Positions 22,290 through 32,475 of a stretch of 64,000 bases of DNA are shown one piece after another; the stretch's first letter is position 1, and each line of letters opens with the position of its first letter. Under the pieces are notes generated by a model that was given only the letters and a program-made list of their open reading frames with translations, searched no databases and had not been told where the DNA came from. The translations under genes and the position numbers were made by a program. This DNA comes from Holtermannia corniformis. Its lineage: Eukaryota; Basidiomycota; Tremellomycetes; Holtermanniales. The stretch is from assembly GCA_001599935.1 (NCBI GenBank), contig BCIJ01000039.1, positions 1 to 64,000 on the forward strand, in the 5' to 3' direction.

Positions 22290-22727
22290 CTAATGCCTCA
22301 GCGCCCACTCCCGATACTGCGCGAGCTGAGCTCTCTGCTGCGCGTCCTCCTCTGAGAGTTGCGTGTCGAGTTGATCCAGCATGGCATTCAAATCGGGTCG
22401 AAAAGCTGTTGCTGAATTCTGCATGATTGTCTCAGATTCTCCCAAGGCCGCTTCAACCACAGACGATTGGCGATCCAGAGAGCACTGATCCGCAAGTCCT
22501 TTGATCAGCTGCCTTGTCCCCCTATACTCATCCGTGTAAGTAGTGATAGCCGCCAAGAACTGGTCGTGGCTGCGCTGGAAGTCATCGTATGATTTGACAG
22601 TACGGACAAAACTCGTCTTTGTAGCGAATGTAGCAGCCGCTGCATGCAGAGGCTGCAAGACTTCTGCAAGCATGTGCTTGAAGACTGTCTCACGGACTTG
22701 TACCGAGTTGTTTTCCTCATTCGACAT
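22290..22727 (-). CDS. Tandem-array small helical protein, member 2
   Basis: Unrecognised, 145 residues, intronless. Starts MSNEENNSVQVRETVFKHML. A helix with LQPLHAAAATFATKTSFVRT leads into the shared block VKSYDDFQRSHDQFLAAI, then TDEYRGTRQLIKGLADQ, ESETIMQNSATAFRPDLNAM and a C-terminus LAQYREWALRH. It is most like member 3: PLxxAxxxxxxxTxFxxTVxSxxDF and EY/RT are shared. It stands 262 bp upstream of member 1. Confidence 0.62.
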   Translation of the reverse strand: MSNEENNSVQVRETVFKHMLAEVLQPLHAAAATFATKTSFVRTVKSYDDFQRSHDQFLAAITTYTDEYRGTRQLIKGLADQCSLDRQSSVVEAALGESETIMQNSATAFRPDLNAMLDQLDTQLSEEDAQQRAQLAQYREWALRH

Positions 22728-23127
22728 GGTGGTTCCGCGGAGAACCTCGCCGAGCTACGTCTGTGACTTGCCGAGAGTGGTCGCGCGACCGTTTGGTTCC
22801 TTTCAGCCTTGAGCGAGCAAAGTGGAGCGAAGATCGTCGTGCAACGAGGGAAGTCGATTCTGATCTCAAAGTGGTCATCCATCTTGCTCTGTGAGATGGT
22901 CTTCTGGAAATCATGTAAGGGATACTTAGTGGCGGTCGGCGTTCACACTGAAGACGAGCCATCTCAGACGTCGACGAGCGCTGTCACTGGAACCGCCAGG
23001 AAGATAACCGTGCTTCTCTCATTCTATGTACGACAGTCACACTGCAGTGGCAAATCCGTTGCCGAGAGCCCGTGGCCGCAACGCGATGAAAACCTGAAGG
23101 CCTCAAGGGAATGACTGTGCATGCATA
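22728..23127. other. Spacer between array members 2 and 3
   Basis: A 400-bp spacer with no separate gene recognised. It probably contains the promoter of member 2 and the 3' end of member 3. Confidence 0.4.
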
Positions 23128-23562
23128 TCAGCCTCGATTCTTCAACTGCCTTGTCCAGTCCCTAAGATCACGCAGATAAGCTTCCTTGCGCGCCTCGGAA
23201 ACAGCCGGATCCGACCCGAGACGGTTCACGAGCTGATTGACCGAAGGACGAATTTCATCGGCCAGACTTTCGGCGATGGCTTGAGCGCGAATCAAAGCAG
23301 CGCGCACGGGTGAACTGGCTTCCGAGAGTCCCAAACCGGCTGCTACGCTCGTAATGTCTGCTTGCGTCCTTTCATACTCGTGGATAAAAGTATCAATGGC
23401 GTTTAACAGAAGACTCTTGTGCTTGTTGAAGTCTTGGAAAGAATCAACAGTTTGTAGGAAATTGGTCTGAGCTCGGTAGTCAGCTGTAGCAGTTTGCAGG
23501 GGCTCGAGCAAAATGTCCGAAGCGGCGTTGAAGACTTTCTCGGTGTCCGTACTAGCTGACAT
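23128..23562 (-). CDS. Tandem-array small helical protein, member 3
   Basis: Unrecognised, 144 residues, intronless, no Cys. Starts MSASTDTEKVFNAASDILLE. Contains PLQTATADYRAQTNFLQTVD, then SFQDFNKHKSLLLNAIDTFI, HEYERTQADITSVAAGLGLS, RAQAIAESLADEIRPSVNQL and the C-terminal LRDLRDWTRQLKNRG. Alternating amphipathic helices suggest a four-helix bundle or coiled coil (inference). It is the clearest reference sequence for aligning the array. Confidence 0.65.
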   Translation of the reverse strand: MSASTDTEKVFNAASDILLEPLQTATADYRAQTNFLQTVDSFQDFNKHKSLLLNAIDTFIHEYERTQADITSVAAGLGLSEASSPVRAALIRAQAIAESLADEIRPSVNQLVNRLGSDPAVSEARKEAYLRDLRDWTRQLKNRG

Positions 23563-23996
23563 ACTGGATGGAATGGTTCATCAGCAAAACATATTCTGCG
23601 CTTTTTGTACCTGATCTCACGGAGCTCATAACAACACTAATGACCAGCGACGCAGTTCGAACCGCCTTCTCTGAGAAGGTGATTGCTCCACTTGACTACT
23701 GAATGATGCGGCATGGCGTCCAGCTAAGCGAGTGGTAGCTCACACGGCCGATCTCCTAACAATCCCCGTTAAGCGCAGTCAGACCTCAGTCGTTGTTTCT
23801 GACGGTATGCCGACTCTTGCAACAACTGCTTCGCAGCCCATACATCGTGTCTTGTCACTGAAACAACTTTACGAGGCACACGATGCTGCCTGCGATGTCT
23901 CACGAGTTGCTTCCATATCCGCCGAACTGTTTGCGACAGGAAGGCTCTCGGTCGAGCAACACCGGAATCACAAACGAGACCACTACCATCTCGCCT
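23563..23996. other. Spacer between array members 3 and 4
   Basis: A 434-bp spacer. A short open stretch (ITFSEKAVRTASLVISVV on the minus strand near 23650-23700) has no start or partner, so no gene is called. Confidence 0.4.
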
Positions 23997-24452
23997 TTAA
24001 CTCGTTGATGATGATCCCGTCCATAACCGAAGTTTGCGAAGAAGGACCTCGTCGTCAGACGGTGGATCCTTGACGAATTCGTCCGTTTCTTCAGCCAAGC
24101 GAGTTTTCACGGTCACAGTAGAGTTATCGGCAAGTGTCTTGACTTGAGCCAGCACAGCCTGGACTTCTTGTGACCTCTCATCGAGCTGGTTGGACTTGGC
24201 GTCCCGCTTGATACTTACCTCCACCTGTGTCTGGATATCTTCGAAGTCTCTAATGGTGTCTATAATCTTTGACTTTGCAGCGTCCAGCTTGGCGCAGGAC
24301 GTGAAGCTGTCCGCTAGCTCGCTCAACTTTGTCGTACAAGCACTTGCTGCTTGCGTCATAGATTCGAGATGCTTCTTGACCATTTCATTGAAAGCATTGA
24401 TCCGCTCAGATTCGGTCGGCCCGTTCAATATATCAGGCAGTTGGTATGACAT
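23997..24452 (-). CDS. Tandem-array small helical protein, member 4
   Basis: Unrecognised, 151 residues from MSYQLPDILNGPTESERINA; an upstream in-frame Met at 24611 would add 53 residues but gives an unlikely start. Helical blocks include FNEMVKKHLESMTQAASACT, LADSFTSCAKLDAAKSKIID, DIQTQVEVSIKRDAKSNQL and VQAVLAQVKTLADNS. The C-terminus LLRKLRLWTGSSSTS keeps the shared Trp. It has three Cys and no introns, and is strongly diverged from members 2 and 3 but has the same layout. Confidence 0.58.
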   Translation of the reverse strand: MSYQLPDILNGPTESERINAFNEMVKKHLESMTQAASACTTKLSELADSFTSCAKLDAAKSKIIDTIRDFEDIQTQVEVSIKRDAKSNQLDERSQEVQAVLAQVKTLADNSTVTVKTRLAEETDEFVKDPPSDDEVLLRKLRLWTGSSSTS

Positions 24453-24795
24453 GTCTCCGTTCGGTGTACAAACGCTTGTGTTTCCAACCACAGGCGACTC
24501 TCTTTCTTGTACGATGTGTACATAGTGTAACGGGCGGGTCAGAGAAGACAACTCAGAGAAAGGAGCCACTTCACATTTCTCGCACCGCTGAAGCACCGCT
24601 TGATAAAGCAAGAATCCTTGAATTCACGGATAGGATGATAGCGTCAGAGAAAGGATCATGAAGATTGTCTGGTGTACCTGGTACGTTCATGTCAGGCTCT
24701 ATGTAGTTGATTTCAGTTAGCAACCGAGTCACGTCTGAGTCAACGTCGATGCTTCTATGAGAAAAAAATGGGACAACGAGTATCGTCTACTGAGC
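24453..24795. other. Spacer between array members 4 and 5
   Basis: A 343-bp spacer, slightly A/T-richer (AAAAAAA at about 24762), with no gene seen. It should hold the promoter of member 4. Confidence 0.4.
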
Positions 24796-25236
24796 CTATG
24801 AGCGCTTATTCAGCCACTCTATGAGTGGTGCCAGATCATCCTCCCGATCTGGAACGCCGGTGTCCGTTCCAAGTTGAGTGGCCAAAGACTTCCAGTAATC
24901 CTGGGAATTGGCCGCGGCGTTGTCTGCAATCTGCTTTGCTTTAGACTGTGCTTTTACGACTGACTCGTGTGTTTCCGCGATGCCAAGCTGCCTAGCATCT
25001 TCCGTCATCTGGGTCGTTGCTTTGCTGTGGGCAGCTAACACATTGTCTATGAGTTCTTGGATATTTGGTCGTTCTTGTTTGAATTCCGCAAAGTCCGTGA
25101 CCGCGGCCAGTTGCTTAACGCCTTCTTGGTAGCTTGTAACAGATTCTTCTATCTGCTTAAGGCTTTTTTGAACACCGTTTGCAAAGATGCTCAGTCGAGT
25201 AGTCTCGGGAATGGACAGTACCGCCGGGTCAACCAT
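24796..25236 (-). CDS. Tandem-array small helical protein, member 5
   Basis: Unrecognised, 146 residues, intronless, no Cys. Starts MVDPAVLSIPETTRLSIFAN. Blocks: VQKSLKQIEESVTSYQEGVK, the shared AVTDFAEFKQERPNIQELI, LAAHSKATTQMTEDARQLG, KAQSKAKQIADNAAANSQDY, SLATQLGTDTG and the C-terminus LAPLIEWLNKRS. The pattern of a short non-helical start, about four helices and a terminal W with basic residues equals that of the other members. Confidence 0.62.
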   Translation of the reverse strand: MVDPAVLSIPETTRLSIFANGVQKSLKQIEESVTSYQEGVKQLAAVTDFAEFKQERPNIQELIDNVLAAHSKATTQMTEDARQLGIAETHESVVKAQSKAKQIADNAAANSQDYWKSLATQLGTDTGVPDREDDLAPLIEWLNKRS

Positions 25237-25486
25237 GTTGTCACGATACCTGGGATGAAGGTCGTGGACGCCTAGCTGCTGCCTTATATAGCCCGTGGGC
25301 CGGCCTTCTAGACTTTGCCGCCGTCAAGCATATTGTGGAAGACGAGCCGTAATGTACATGTAGATGTGTCGAACACCACTGTACAGTGCGGTTACACCAA
25401 GATGCGTCATTGACTTCCGAAGGCGCTTCACACCCGGGAGTTGCCGCCTGTTTCACTTCGGAGCGGTGGCATACAGCGTCCAGGTC

Positions 25487-25879
25487 CTACTGCTGCTTTC
25501 TCAACCATTGTTCCAACGGAACCAGGAGCTCCGGATTCACCTTTGGATCACTGCGAAGCGCATTGTACATCGTACACCAAGAGCCCTTCGTCAAGCGCGT
25601 GCCTTCTTCTAGGATCTCGTTGAAGCGCTTCCCAGCAAGGATCACCCGCGCGTCGTTCGCTCCCAGACTATACTCGGTTTCGAGCGCAGATAGCTGCCGA
25701 TCTGCTGTCGTTGCTGCGCTGTGTACTGACTTGATGGCAGCGAGGACCCCAGGCTTGTGAGCCTGGAACGCGTCTGCGCTCGCAACGTGCAAAGACTCGG
25801 TGATAGAGACATAATCTTGCACACACTTCGCCAGGGAGTCGCAAATCGAGTTCGCCCTTGACGCGTACTCGTCCGACAT
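25487..25879 (-). CDS. Tandem-array small helical protein, member 6
   Basis: Unrecognised, 130 residues, the shortest member, intronless. Starts MSDEYASRANSICDSLAKCV, then ITESLHVASADAFQAHKPGV, LAAIKSVHSAATTADRQLSA, YSLGANDARVILAGKRFNEI and the C-terminus LVPLEQWLRKQQ. It has three Cys. First in the array by direction of transcription; 219 bp separate its ATG from the stop of the DHHC gene upstream on the same strand. Confidence 0.6.
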   Translation of the reverse strand: MSDEYASRANSICDSLAKCVQDYVSITESLHVASADAFQAHKPGVLAAIKSVHSAATTADRQLSALETEYSLGANDARVILAGKRFNEILEEGTRLTKGSWCTMYNALRSDPKVNPELLVPLEQWLRKQQ

Positions 25880-26097
25880 CTTGGGAGCACAGTCTCGTCG
25901 CTTGGCGTCTGAAAAGCATCCAGAGAGCCTTCGGGAGCAATCGTCACTGTCAAGGTTTGAAGGCCAGCAAAGCGTCCGTTGATGAGATGACGTCGGAGCG
26001 GTATCGCCCTTGTTTAGCGCAACAAAGGATCATCTTGACGTCGCTCGCGGGGTGGGATGGGAGAAGGGCCACGTAGCCTTTGTGCAACTCGCATGCA

Positions 26098-27602
26098 TTA
26101 CGATGCGCCACTTGCGCACTTTGCCTTCTCGCGCAGACGACCTTGAACCGCAGGCGCCAGTGGCCACTTCAACACGTCGAGCGTACTGATTTGCAATCAG
26201 TCCAAGGCGCATCGCGATGCAACATTCCATACCTCGGCTTCCAAACCTTGAGGCAGTCCCACCCCTTGCCCATAACGAGTTGCCAATTCGCGCGCGGGCC
26301 AAGATCGTAGGGGTTCTCGTTAGGTTCCGTCCAGACGATTCGACCACGACCATTGCCGATTGGCACCCAGAAGGAAGATTGCGATGAGAGGCGCGCGATA
26401 TCAGCATCGAGAGCTAGAGGGACACCATCGGGAGGCAGGCTTGCGCGCTTTGCTACCAACTTGGCGTAGGATCGACCTCGACCGTAATCGACTGTCAGGA
26501 GTCCTTGCCGGACAAAGCTGATGGTGTTGACAGCCAGACCCTACGGAGTCGGATCAGCGGTAGCACTGACCGCGCAATCGACTCACGAGAGTGACAGTGA
26601 TCAGAGGTACACCAAAGCCTACCAGGCCAAGCAAGCCGAGGTCTGCGTCGTCGACACTCGTGCCGCCACTTGGTGGACAAGCACGCCAGCCAAGGACCGT
26701 GCCGCCGATCCATCGCCCGACAGGACCACCGACAACAACCCATGATCCCCACCAGTCCCACCACCACGCTCGCAGCACTGGATCTGCCCGAGAGAATGCT
26801 ACGACGCGGCGGACTTTGCGGTACAGCGGAGTATAAACCGGAAGGGAGAGTAAGAGGATGACGGGGGCTGACAAGAGAAGCAAATGAAGGAAAAGCTTGA
26901 GATGAGGGGCTGTCAAGCAATTGTTAAACTACTCGCCATCAGCAAGGTCGCCTCATCAAGATTACAAGCTCACGATAGGACAGTGATGGTCAAATCCAAC
27001 ACGGCAAATGCCACAGTCGTTGCAATGCCGAGCTCTTGCTGGCTTCCACCGACCACCGCAGCGACCTTTATCACATGTTTGCCATGCCGGTTTATCCACA
27101 GCTTGATCTCGTCCGATCAGGACGGGCGGGGCGCATTCGACAATGTCCGTGTCGGATTGTAGCCAAGCCGGAGGGTGTTTTGGCGGGGTCGACTGATTTG
27201 CGGGCAGGAAGAGCAATTTGAGGTACAGTAGGGTGATTGCGGGAATGGAGATGTTTGTGAAGACGATGTATGTGACTTGAAATGTCAGCATCCGGTCGTG
27301 CGACCAGCCAAGCTCACCTCCAAGCGTCTTGTGCCCCTTTGTGTGAATCAACCATGCTGCAGAGATCAGTCATGCTCATGCTGGCGAGCCAGTGTCTCTC
27401 ACGTCCGATCTCGAAGGTGCATCTCCACCAGGCAGAGCTGTTCTCGTCAGCTGAGAGGCCAGCAGCAAACACCATGAGCTCACAAGAAGTAGGTCAGCAA
27501 GGCGGGAGGGATGACGCGACCGAGGACGTTGTTGGGCCGCAACCAGCGTCGGCCTCCCTGCTGGCCTCTTTCAGCCCTTGGCTTGGGCGCTGGTGTAGCC
27601 AT
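26098..27602 (-). CDS. DHHC-type palmitoyltransferase
   Basis: Integral membrane protein S-acyltransferase. The start MATPAPKPRAERGQQGG at 27602 runs into NVLGRVIPPALLTYF and, across three short introns, SAWWRCTFEIG, WLIHTKGHKTLG and the membrane segment VTYIVFTNISIPAITLLYL. The Cys-rich catalytic domain has KPARARHC, NDCGICRVGFDHHCP (active Cys in DHHC). Further hydrophobic segments (LKLFLHLLLLSAPVILLLS; DADLGLLGLVGFGVPLITV) precede the family C-terminal motif ENPYDLGPRANW. It resembles the fungal Pfa4 type. The final exon after KVWKP is chosen from splice grammar and may be wrong; alternatives end at about 26030 or 25954. Confidence 0.82.
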
Positions 27603-27747
27603 CGCATGCTGCTGCAATCAGTCGAGACTGTCTGGAGACGTCCTGGTGCTCGAGTCGCATCTATAAAGACGATGGAACCAAACAACCGTCTGTGCAGAGA
27701 GCGATTGTAAGCTGTAGATCGACACTGTGACGCCGTCTGCGCTCAAG

Positions 27748-28962
27748 ATGTCAACTATCAGGATGCCAAAGATCATGTACGGTACGGCTTGGTGTGTATG
27801 TGAGGACACGTACCCAGCCTGAAGTCTGATGGGTACAGGAAGAAGGGCCGCACCGACGAGTTGGTGTTCCAAGCCTTGAAAGCTGGTTTCCGCGGGATCG
27901 ATACAGCTTGCCAGCCCAAGGTTAGCAATAGCTTGCACTGTGACGGTCATATCTCATAGCCAATGATCTGCAGCACTACAGGTATGCGAAATGACGCACA
28001 GCTCTCGCAGCTGATTCAATCAGAGAGGACCTCGTCGGTGCTGGTCTCAAGCGTGCGCTCGATAACGGGATATGTGAGCGCAAAGATGTCTTCTTACAGA
28101 CCAAGTGAGACTGCTCGATTTCTCGGTACTCTTGCCAGACTGATCGGAAAGATATACCTCAATCTCAGGACAAGACACGGCCCAATCGCTCCCATATGAT
28201 CCCAAAGCCTCGATCACTGATCAAGTCTTCCAATCGATTGCAACGTCGCTCCGTAATCTACAAGTGCCATTCATCGACTCGATAGTGCTGCATTCACCGC
28301 TTCGAACGCGTGCGGTCAGTCTGTTCGAATCCGTTCGACTGTGCGCCCGGCTAATGGCATTGGCAGCTGACGATGGAAGCGTATCGCGCACTCGAAGACC
28401 ATCAGAAGCGCGGGATCGTAGGCCAGCTCGGCATTTCCAACATCTACGACGGCGACTTGTTACGATCCATCATCCGTGAAGCGGAGATCAAGCCATCGAT
28501 CGTGCAGAACCGGTATGAATCAGTCCAACCCGCCAGTAAGGACACGCTAATGTACAAAAGGTGGTATCAAGGCAACGGCTGGGACTGGGAGAGTGCGTCG
28601 TATCGCTGTGTAACGCGAGACTAACAAAGTTGATGATAGTCTACGATATCTGTCAAACCCACTCGATCCGTTATCAGTCGTTCTGGACGCTGTCGGGCTC
28701 ACCGTCCCTTCTCGCGCACCCGGCTTCGCAGGGCCTTGCATCACAGTACTCGATCACGGTCGAGCAGGTGCTCTACAAACTCTGTCAGACGTGCGATTGA
28801 CAATACCATAGCGTGAAGAGTCATTGACATCTCAGGTGGGACATTACGCCGTTATCGGGCACCACGTCGGTGCAGCATATGCTCGACGACGTCGCTGTTG
28901 AGACGCTTCCTGCCTTTGAGGATGAAGCAGAGTCCCTCCGTCAAGCCTTACGGCGCACTTGA
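27748..28962 (+). CDS. Aldo/keto reductase family protein
   Basis: NAD(P)H-dependent oxidoreductase with a TIM-barrel fold. Exons give MSTIRMPKIMYGTAWKKG, then DELVFQALKAGFRGIDTAC (GFRxIDTA, catalytic Asp), HYREDLVGAGLKRALDNG, CERKDVFLQTKYT, VFQSIATSLRNLQVPFID and SIVLHSPLRT (barrel strand with the catalytic-region His). They continue with MEAYRALEDHQKRGIVGQLG and ISNIYDGDLLRS, PSIVQNR, then ITPLSGTTSVQHMLDD (cofactor-binding end). At least eight short exons. The substrate is unknown. It converges on RPN8 with 77 bp between stops. Confidence 0.85.
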
Positions 28963-29039
28963 TGCCCCTGCCCGCGTTGTAGCCTGCCACATGTATCCTA
29001 TCCCACCTCGAGTACAATACAGGTACAGTATGCATGCGA

Positions 29040-30716
29040 CTAGTAGCCCTTCTCGTCCCCTTCGCCCTTGCCCTTGTCCTTCTCTTGCTTCTCGCGCTCC
29101 TTGTCCTTGTCGTTTGTACTAATGTCTTCGGCCTTGACGCCGACGGCGTTTGCGCGCGCTTCGAGCTTTTTCTGTTCAGGCGATTTGGCATCTTCGAGCT
29201 CTGCGTGGGCGTTTGAGATGCGGTTCTCGACTGTGAACGAGAGTGTTAGTGGTGTGCGTCAGAGGCTGGATGGGCTGCGCGCAGGCAAACGGCTGGTCAA
29301 GAGATGGACAAAGCGATGGTTCGCTCGACTCCAAGTCTTGGGCCAGGCGCCGCCCCAACGAACAAAGTACATCAATCGACTCACTCAAATCATGCAGTGC
29401 CAAGACGGTCCGGATGATCCCACTCAGATACACAACGGCCATCTGGTCATTCACATCGACCCTGAACGCCTTGCCCGTCACGCCATCATCCCCAAGGTCC
29501 GGCAACAGGTTGATGATGTCCTGGAGCTGGTAGATGATCTGGTGATTGACGGGCAGTTTGCGCTTCTCGACCGCGCGGAGGTAATCTCTGATCTCAAAGA
29601 TGCGAGTGCGGAGGCCCTTGAGCGAGTTGAGCTGGGCGTTGACGCGGGATGTGAGGGACGAGTTTGTGAGCAAAGAGGCGCCGGGGGTGGGGATATCGCG
29701 AAGGAGATGCTCGACGCCAATCTCTTCGGCTTCTTCGGCTTCGATCGTGGACGGGACGTGGGTGAACGTTCGTTGTGTTGTTGTGCCGTCCTGTGTAGAG
29801 GTAATCAGCGCTCGAGTCGTGCGCGGCCTGCGCCGCTCTTCCATTACTTGGTTAACTCACATCTTTGATCTCCTCGACGGCAAAGTATGCATCCGTTGGG
29901 ATCCCCGTGTCTCCCCGCCCGCCTGTCGCTCTTACATCCACAATCACCATGACAGGGCGTTCGCAGAATCGCTTGAACAGTTCCGAGATCTGGAGGTCAG
30001 AGCTTCGCAGCCTTGGACCAGTATGGTAGAAGCCGATCGGGCGCTCCTTGGCTGAGCACGTGGGTTAGTCACCGTGCGTATGGCGCTCTGCTACACACCA
30101 TTGACTTTTCGGAACATGCTCCACATTTCAGCAACATAGTCGAGGTCTAGGAACCACGTCTTGGCGTTCCCGTCGTCCTCTTCAAAGGGGATGGCGAAGC
30201 TGGAAGAGTCAGCGCCAGCTACGAGGTGGACAGGAGTCATTGCAGCCACGCCGGACTGTCTTCCGCAGCTTGCAGCTATCCAAGCAGGCTCATGACTGCA
30301 AGCTACGCCCGCTCTCCAACTAAGCAACTCACGAGTTGGCCACGTTGATCGTCTTGCCATCGTCCTGGCCCAGGAGCACACCGAGCACTCGCTTCTTGTT
30401 TGGCATCGGTACTCTTGAAGCGTGGTCTACTACCTGTAGGATACGTGTGAGCAATAGTCGCGTGGCCAGTCGAGTAGCTGAGCTCACCGAGAGGAGGACT
30501 AGTGGGTGGATGACGCTATTCGGCATTCATCAGTTCTGTCCAGCCGTATCGCCTAGTGCAGCAGTAGCCAGAGCGACCCAAACGCCGCTTGGCCACTGGA
30601 GCGAATCAGACGCACACGTTGGTCGCCGTCATCTCGTTGACCTATACCCCGTCAGTTGTGCGACTTTGGAGCTCGTTTCAGCTCATACACACCTCTGCCG
30701 TCGTCATACCCTTCAT
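29040..30716 (-). CDS. RPN8: 26S proteasome regulatory subunit Rpn8
   Basis: Lid subunit with an MPN domain lacking the catalytic metal motif; it pairs with the deubiquitinase Rpn11. Short 5' exons (MKGMTTAE, VNEMTATNV) join to VIHPLVLLS, DHASRVPMPNKKRVLGVLLG and NVANSFAIPFEEDDGN. Then come WFLDLDYVAEMWSMFRKVN, KERPIGFYHTGP, RFCERPVMVIVDVRATG, AEEIGVEHLLRDI, LPVNHQIIYQLQDIINLLPD and NDQMAVVYLSGIIRTVLALH. The charged tail ends GEGDEKGY. Two in-frame ATGs (30716 and 30707) are possible starts. All family landmarks are present. Confidence 0.93.
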
Positions 30717-31019
30717 GGTGATGATCCAGCTCTATAATCTATGCGCTGTGCTTGTTCGTGACTGCGTCAGTGTCGTCCCCGGTGCTTTCTGGGTGACTAT
30801 CGATGGCTGCTGATGCGCGTACAAGGGCGTAAGCGTCCGCATGGGGGTTTGCACGTCTCGGCGTTTCGGCGATTTGACCAGGTGAGCAGGGGTTTGGCAG
30901 TCGACTTTGACCATCTAAACCAGTCTAGCATCGATTAAGGACCGTGTCGAGAATACAACAGCATCTAGTGATGCACCATAAGCACCATAGAGTCCCTCGC
31001 AGTGTCCATGCACATGTCA

Positions 31020-32041
31020 TTACACAGCAGTGCCGATACTAGCGCTCCGTGATCGAGGACCGTGTGGTCTGGCTCGCTTGGTGTCTGGCGAGATCCATGA
31101 CGAAGGATTGGGAACCGCCTCGTACTGCGCTTTCGGCGTCGACGAGTGCCCAACAGCGAGGTACGCCAGCGGCCGTAGCAGAGGCAGTGACTGACTCGAC
31201 CGCTCTGGAGACTCGCCGCCGGACACCGGTGGCAGCAGTGGCTCGGCCTCTCGTTCGTGCAGCCCCGCGCGTAGCGGTCCAAGCGCAACATCCACTTCCT
31301 CCGTGACCGCCTCGTCCACCTGGGCAAACGTCACGACCGGCTTGCGCTCCCCACCGACACCGCCACCGCTCGAGCTGCCGCTACTAACGCTCGTAAACGT
31401 CGAGCTCGTGCTATAGCTGTGCGTGTCGTCGGACGTTCGCAGTGGCCGAAGCGCAGGCCGTGTGGGTCTCGACGCCGCCGTTGCAGGAACGGGCATTGAT
31501 TTCGGACGGAGCGGAGACGGAGTCGCGGGGCTGTACGTCGACGACGTCGCGTGCACGCTCGACGGTCGTGTACGAGCAGCCGGCAGTTGCAGTGGCGTGG
31601 GCAACGGCATAGAGGCCCCCTTTTCAAGATCCATCCCCGCCCCAGAGCCAGAGCCAACACTCGAAGCCCTCGGCGAGGACAGCGTCGATTTAGGCGAGGA
31701 CGGTATAGACTTTGGTGACCCGAGTGGCGTGAACGCTCGCTCTGCCCGGTGCGCCGCGACTTCAGCTTCGTGCGCGATGGTGAATTGGTCAAAGTGGCGC
31801 TTGCGACGTTGGTGGTGGATGATTATGAATGCGATGACGGCGATGAAGACAATGCCGACTGTAGCGAGGTTAGCTTGCCGACGATGATTCGCATAGGCAG
31901 CTACGTGAAACAGATTCGAGGTAGAGCTCTCGGGTTTGCAGCTGATGGGGCAGTAGTAGACGTACTAATCACCATGATGACGATACGGGCCGGCGTGAAA
32001 GGTGACGGTTCCGGGATATCACTCCGATGCGGGGGCGCCAT
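31020..32041 (-). CDS. Single-pass membrane protein with long Ser/Pro-rich tail
   Basis: Unrecognised. Exon 1 MAPPHRSDIPEPSPFTPARI ends in a hydrophobic run that continues across an intron of about 100 nt into IGIVFIAVIAFIIIHHQRRK, making one transmembrane helix followed by a basic stop-transfer sequence. The cytosolic part (about 270 residues) is low-complexity: Ser/Pro/Thr-rich with poly-Ser and Gly stretches, then VVTFAQVDEAVTEEVDVALG, and ends HGPRSRSASIGTAV. There is no signal peptide, so a signal-anchor is inferred. Two exons. Function unknown. Confidence 0.65.
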
Positions 32042-32475
32042 CCTGTCCCGAGTCTCTGGTCGATGTGGTTCAGCGCAGGGTCGAGGTTGGGTTTTATCAG
32101 TGGTGAGAGGCGGAGGGCGAAGGTGAAAGCGTGGGCACACACATCTCACCGCCTCGGGCTTCACAAGGGAATTCGAAACCCCGCCTCGCGTCAAAGGACC
32201 GACACGGGGACCATACTTCTCTCTCCATATCGTGGGCAACCTGTTGGTCGCGGCATTGCGTGCGACCATACTCCAGATTAAGGTACAGCACGGTCGAGCT
32301 GCGATGCGCTTCCAGCCGAACAATGCTCCGGGGGCGGTGCCAAAGGACCGGGGAGATGATCAGATGCATGTACAGCACTGCGATTATCGTTACCGCGCCT
32401 CCCCGAGCCCGACGTCGAGGGGGTCGTCTGGACCGAGGGTCACGCCGCCGACAGAATACCTGGTAGAGGCAGTGA
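32042..32475. other. Intergenic, no gene seen
   Basis: Lies between the start of the single-pass protein gene and the stop of the Yip1-family gene, both minus strand. Open frames crossing it are shadows of neighbouring exons. Confidence 0.4.

Noticed and set aside
26185..26201. tRNA-Cys-like anticodon arm (ACTGA-loop-TCAGT, GCA anticodon on the minus strand)
   Set aside because: No acceptor stem, D arm or GGTTCRA-type T loop at the right distances. The sequence lies in the last intron of the DHHC gene and contains its branch-site-like GACTGAT.
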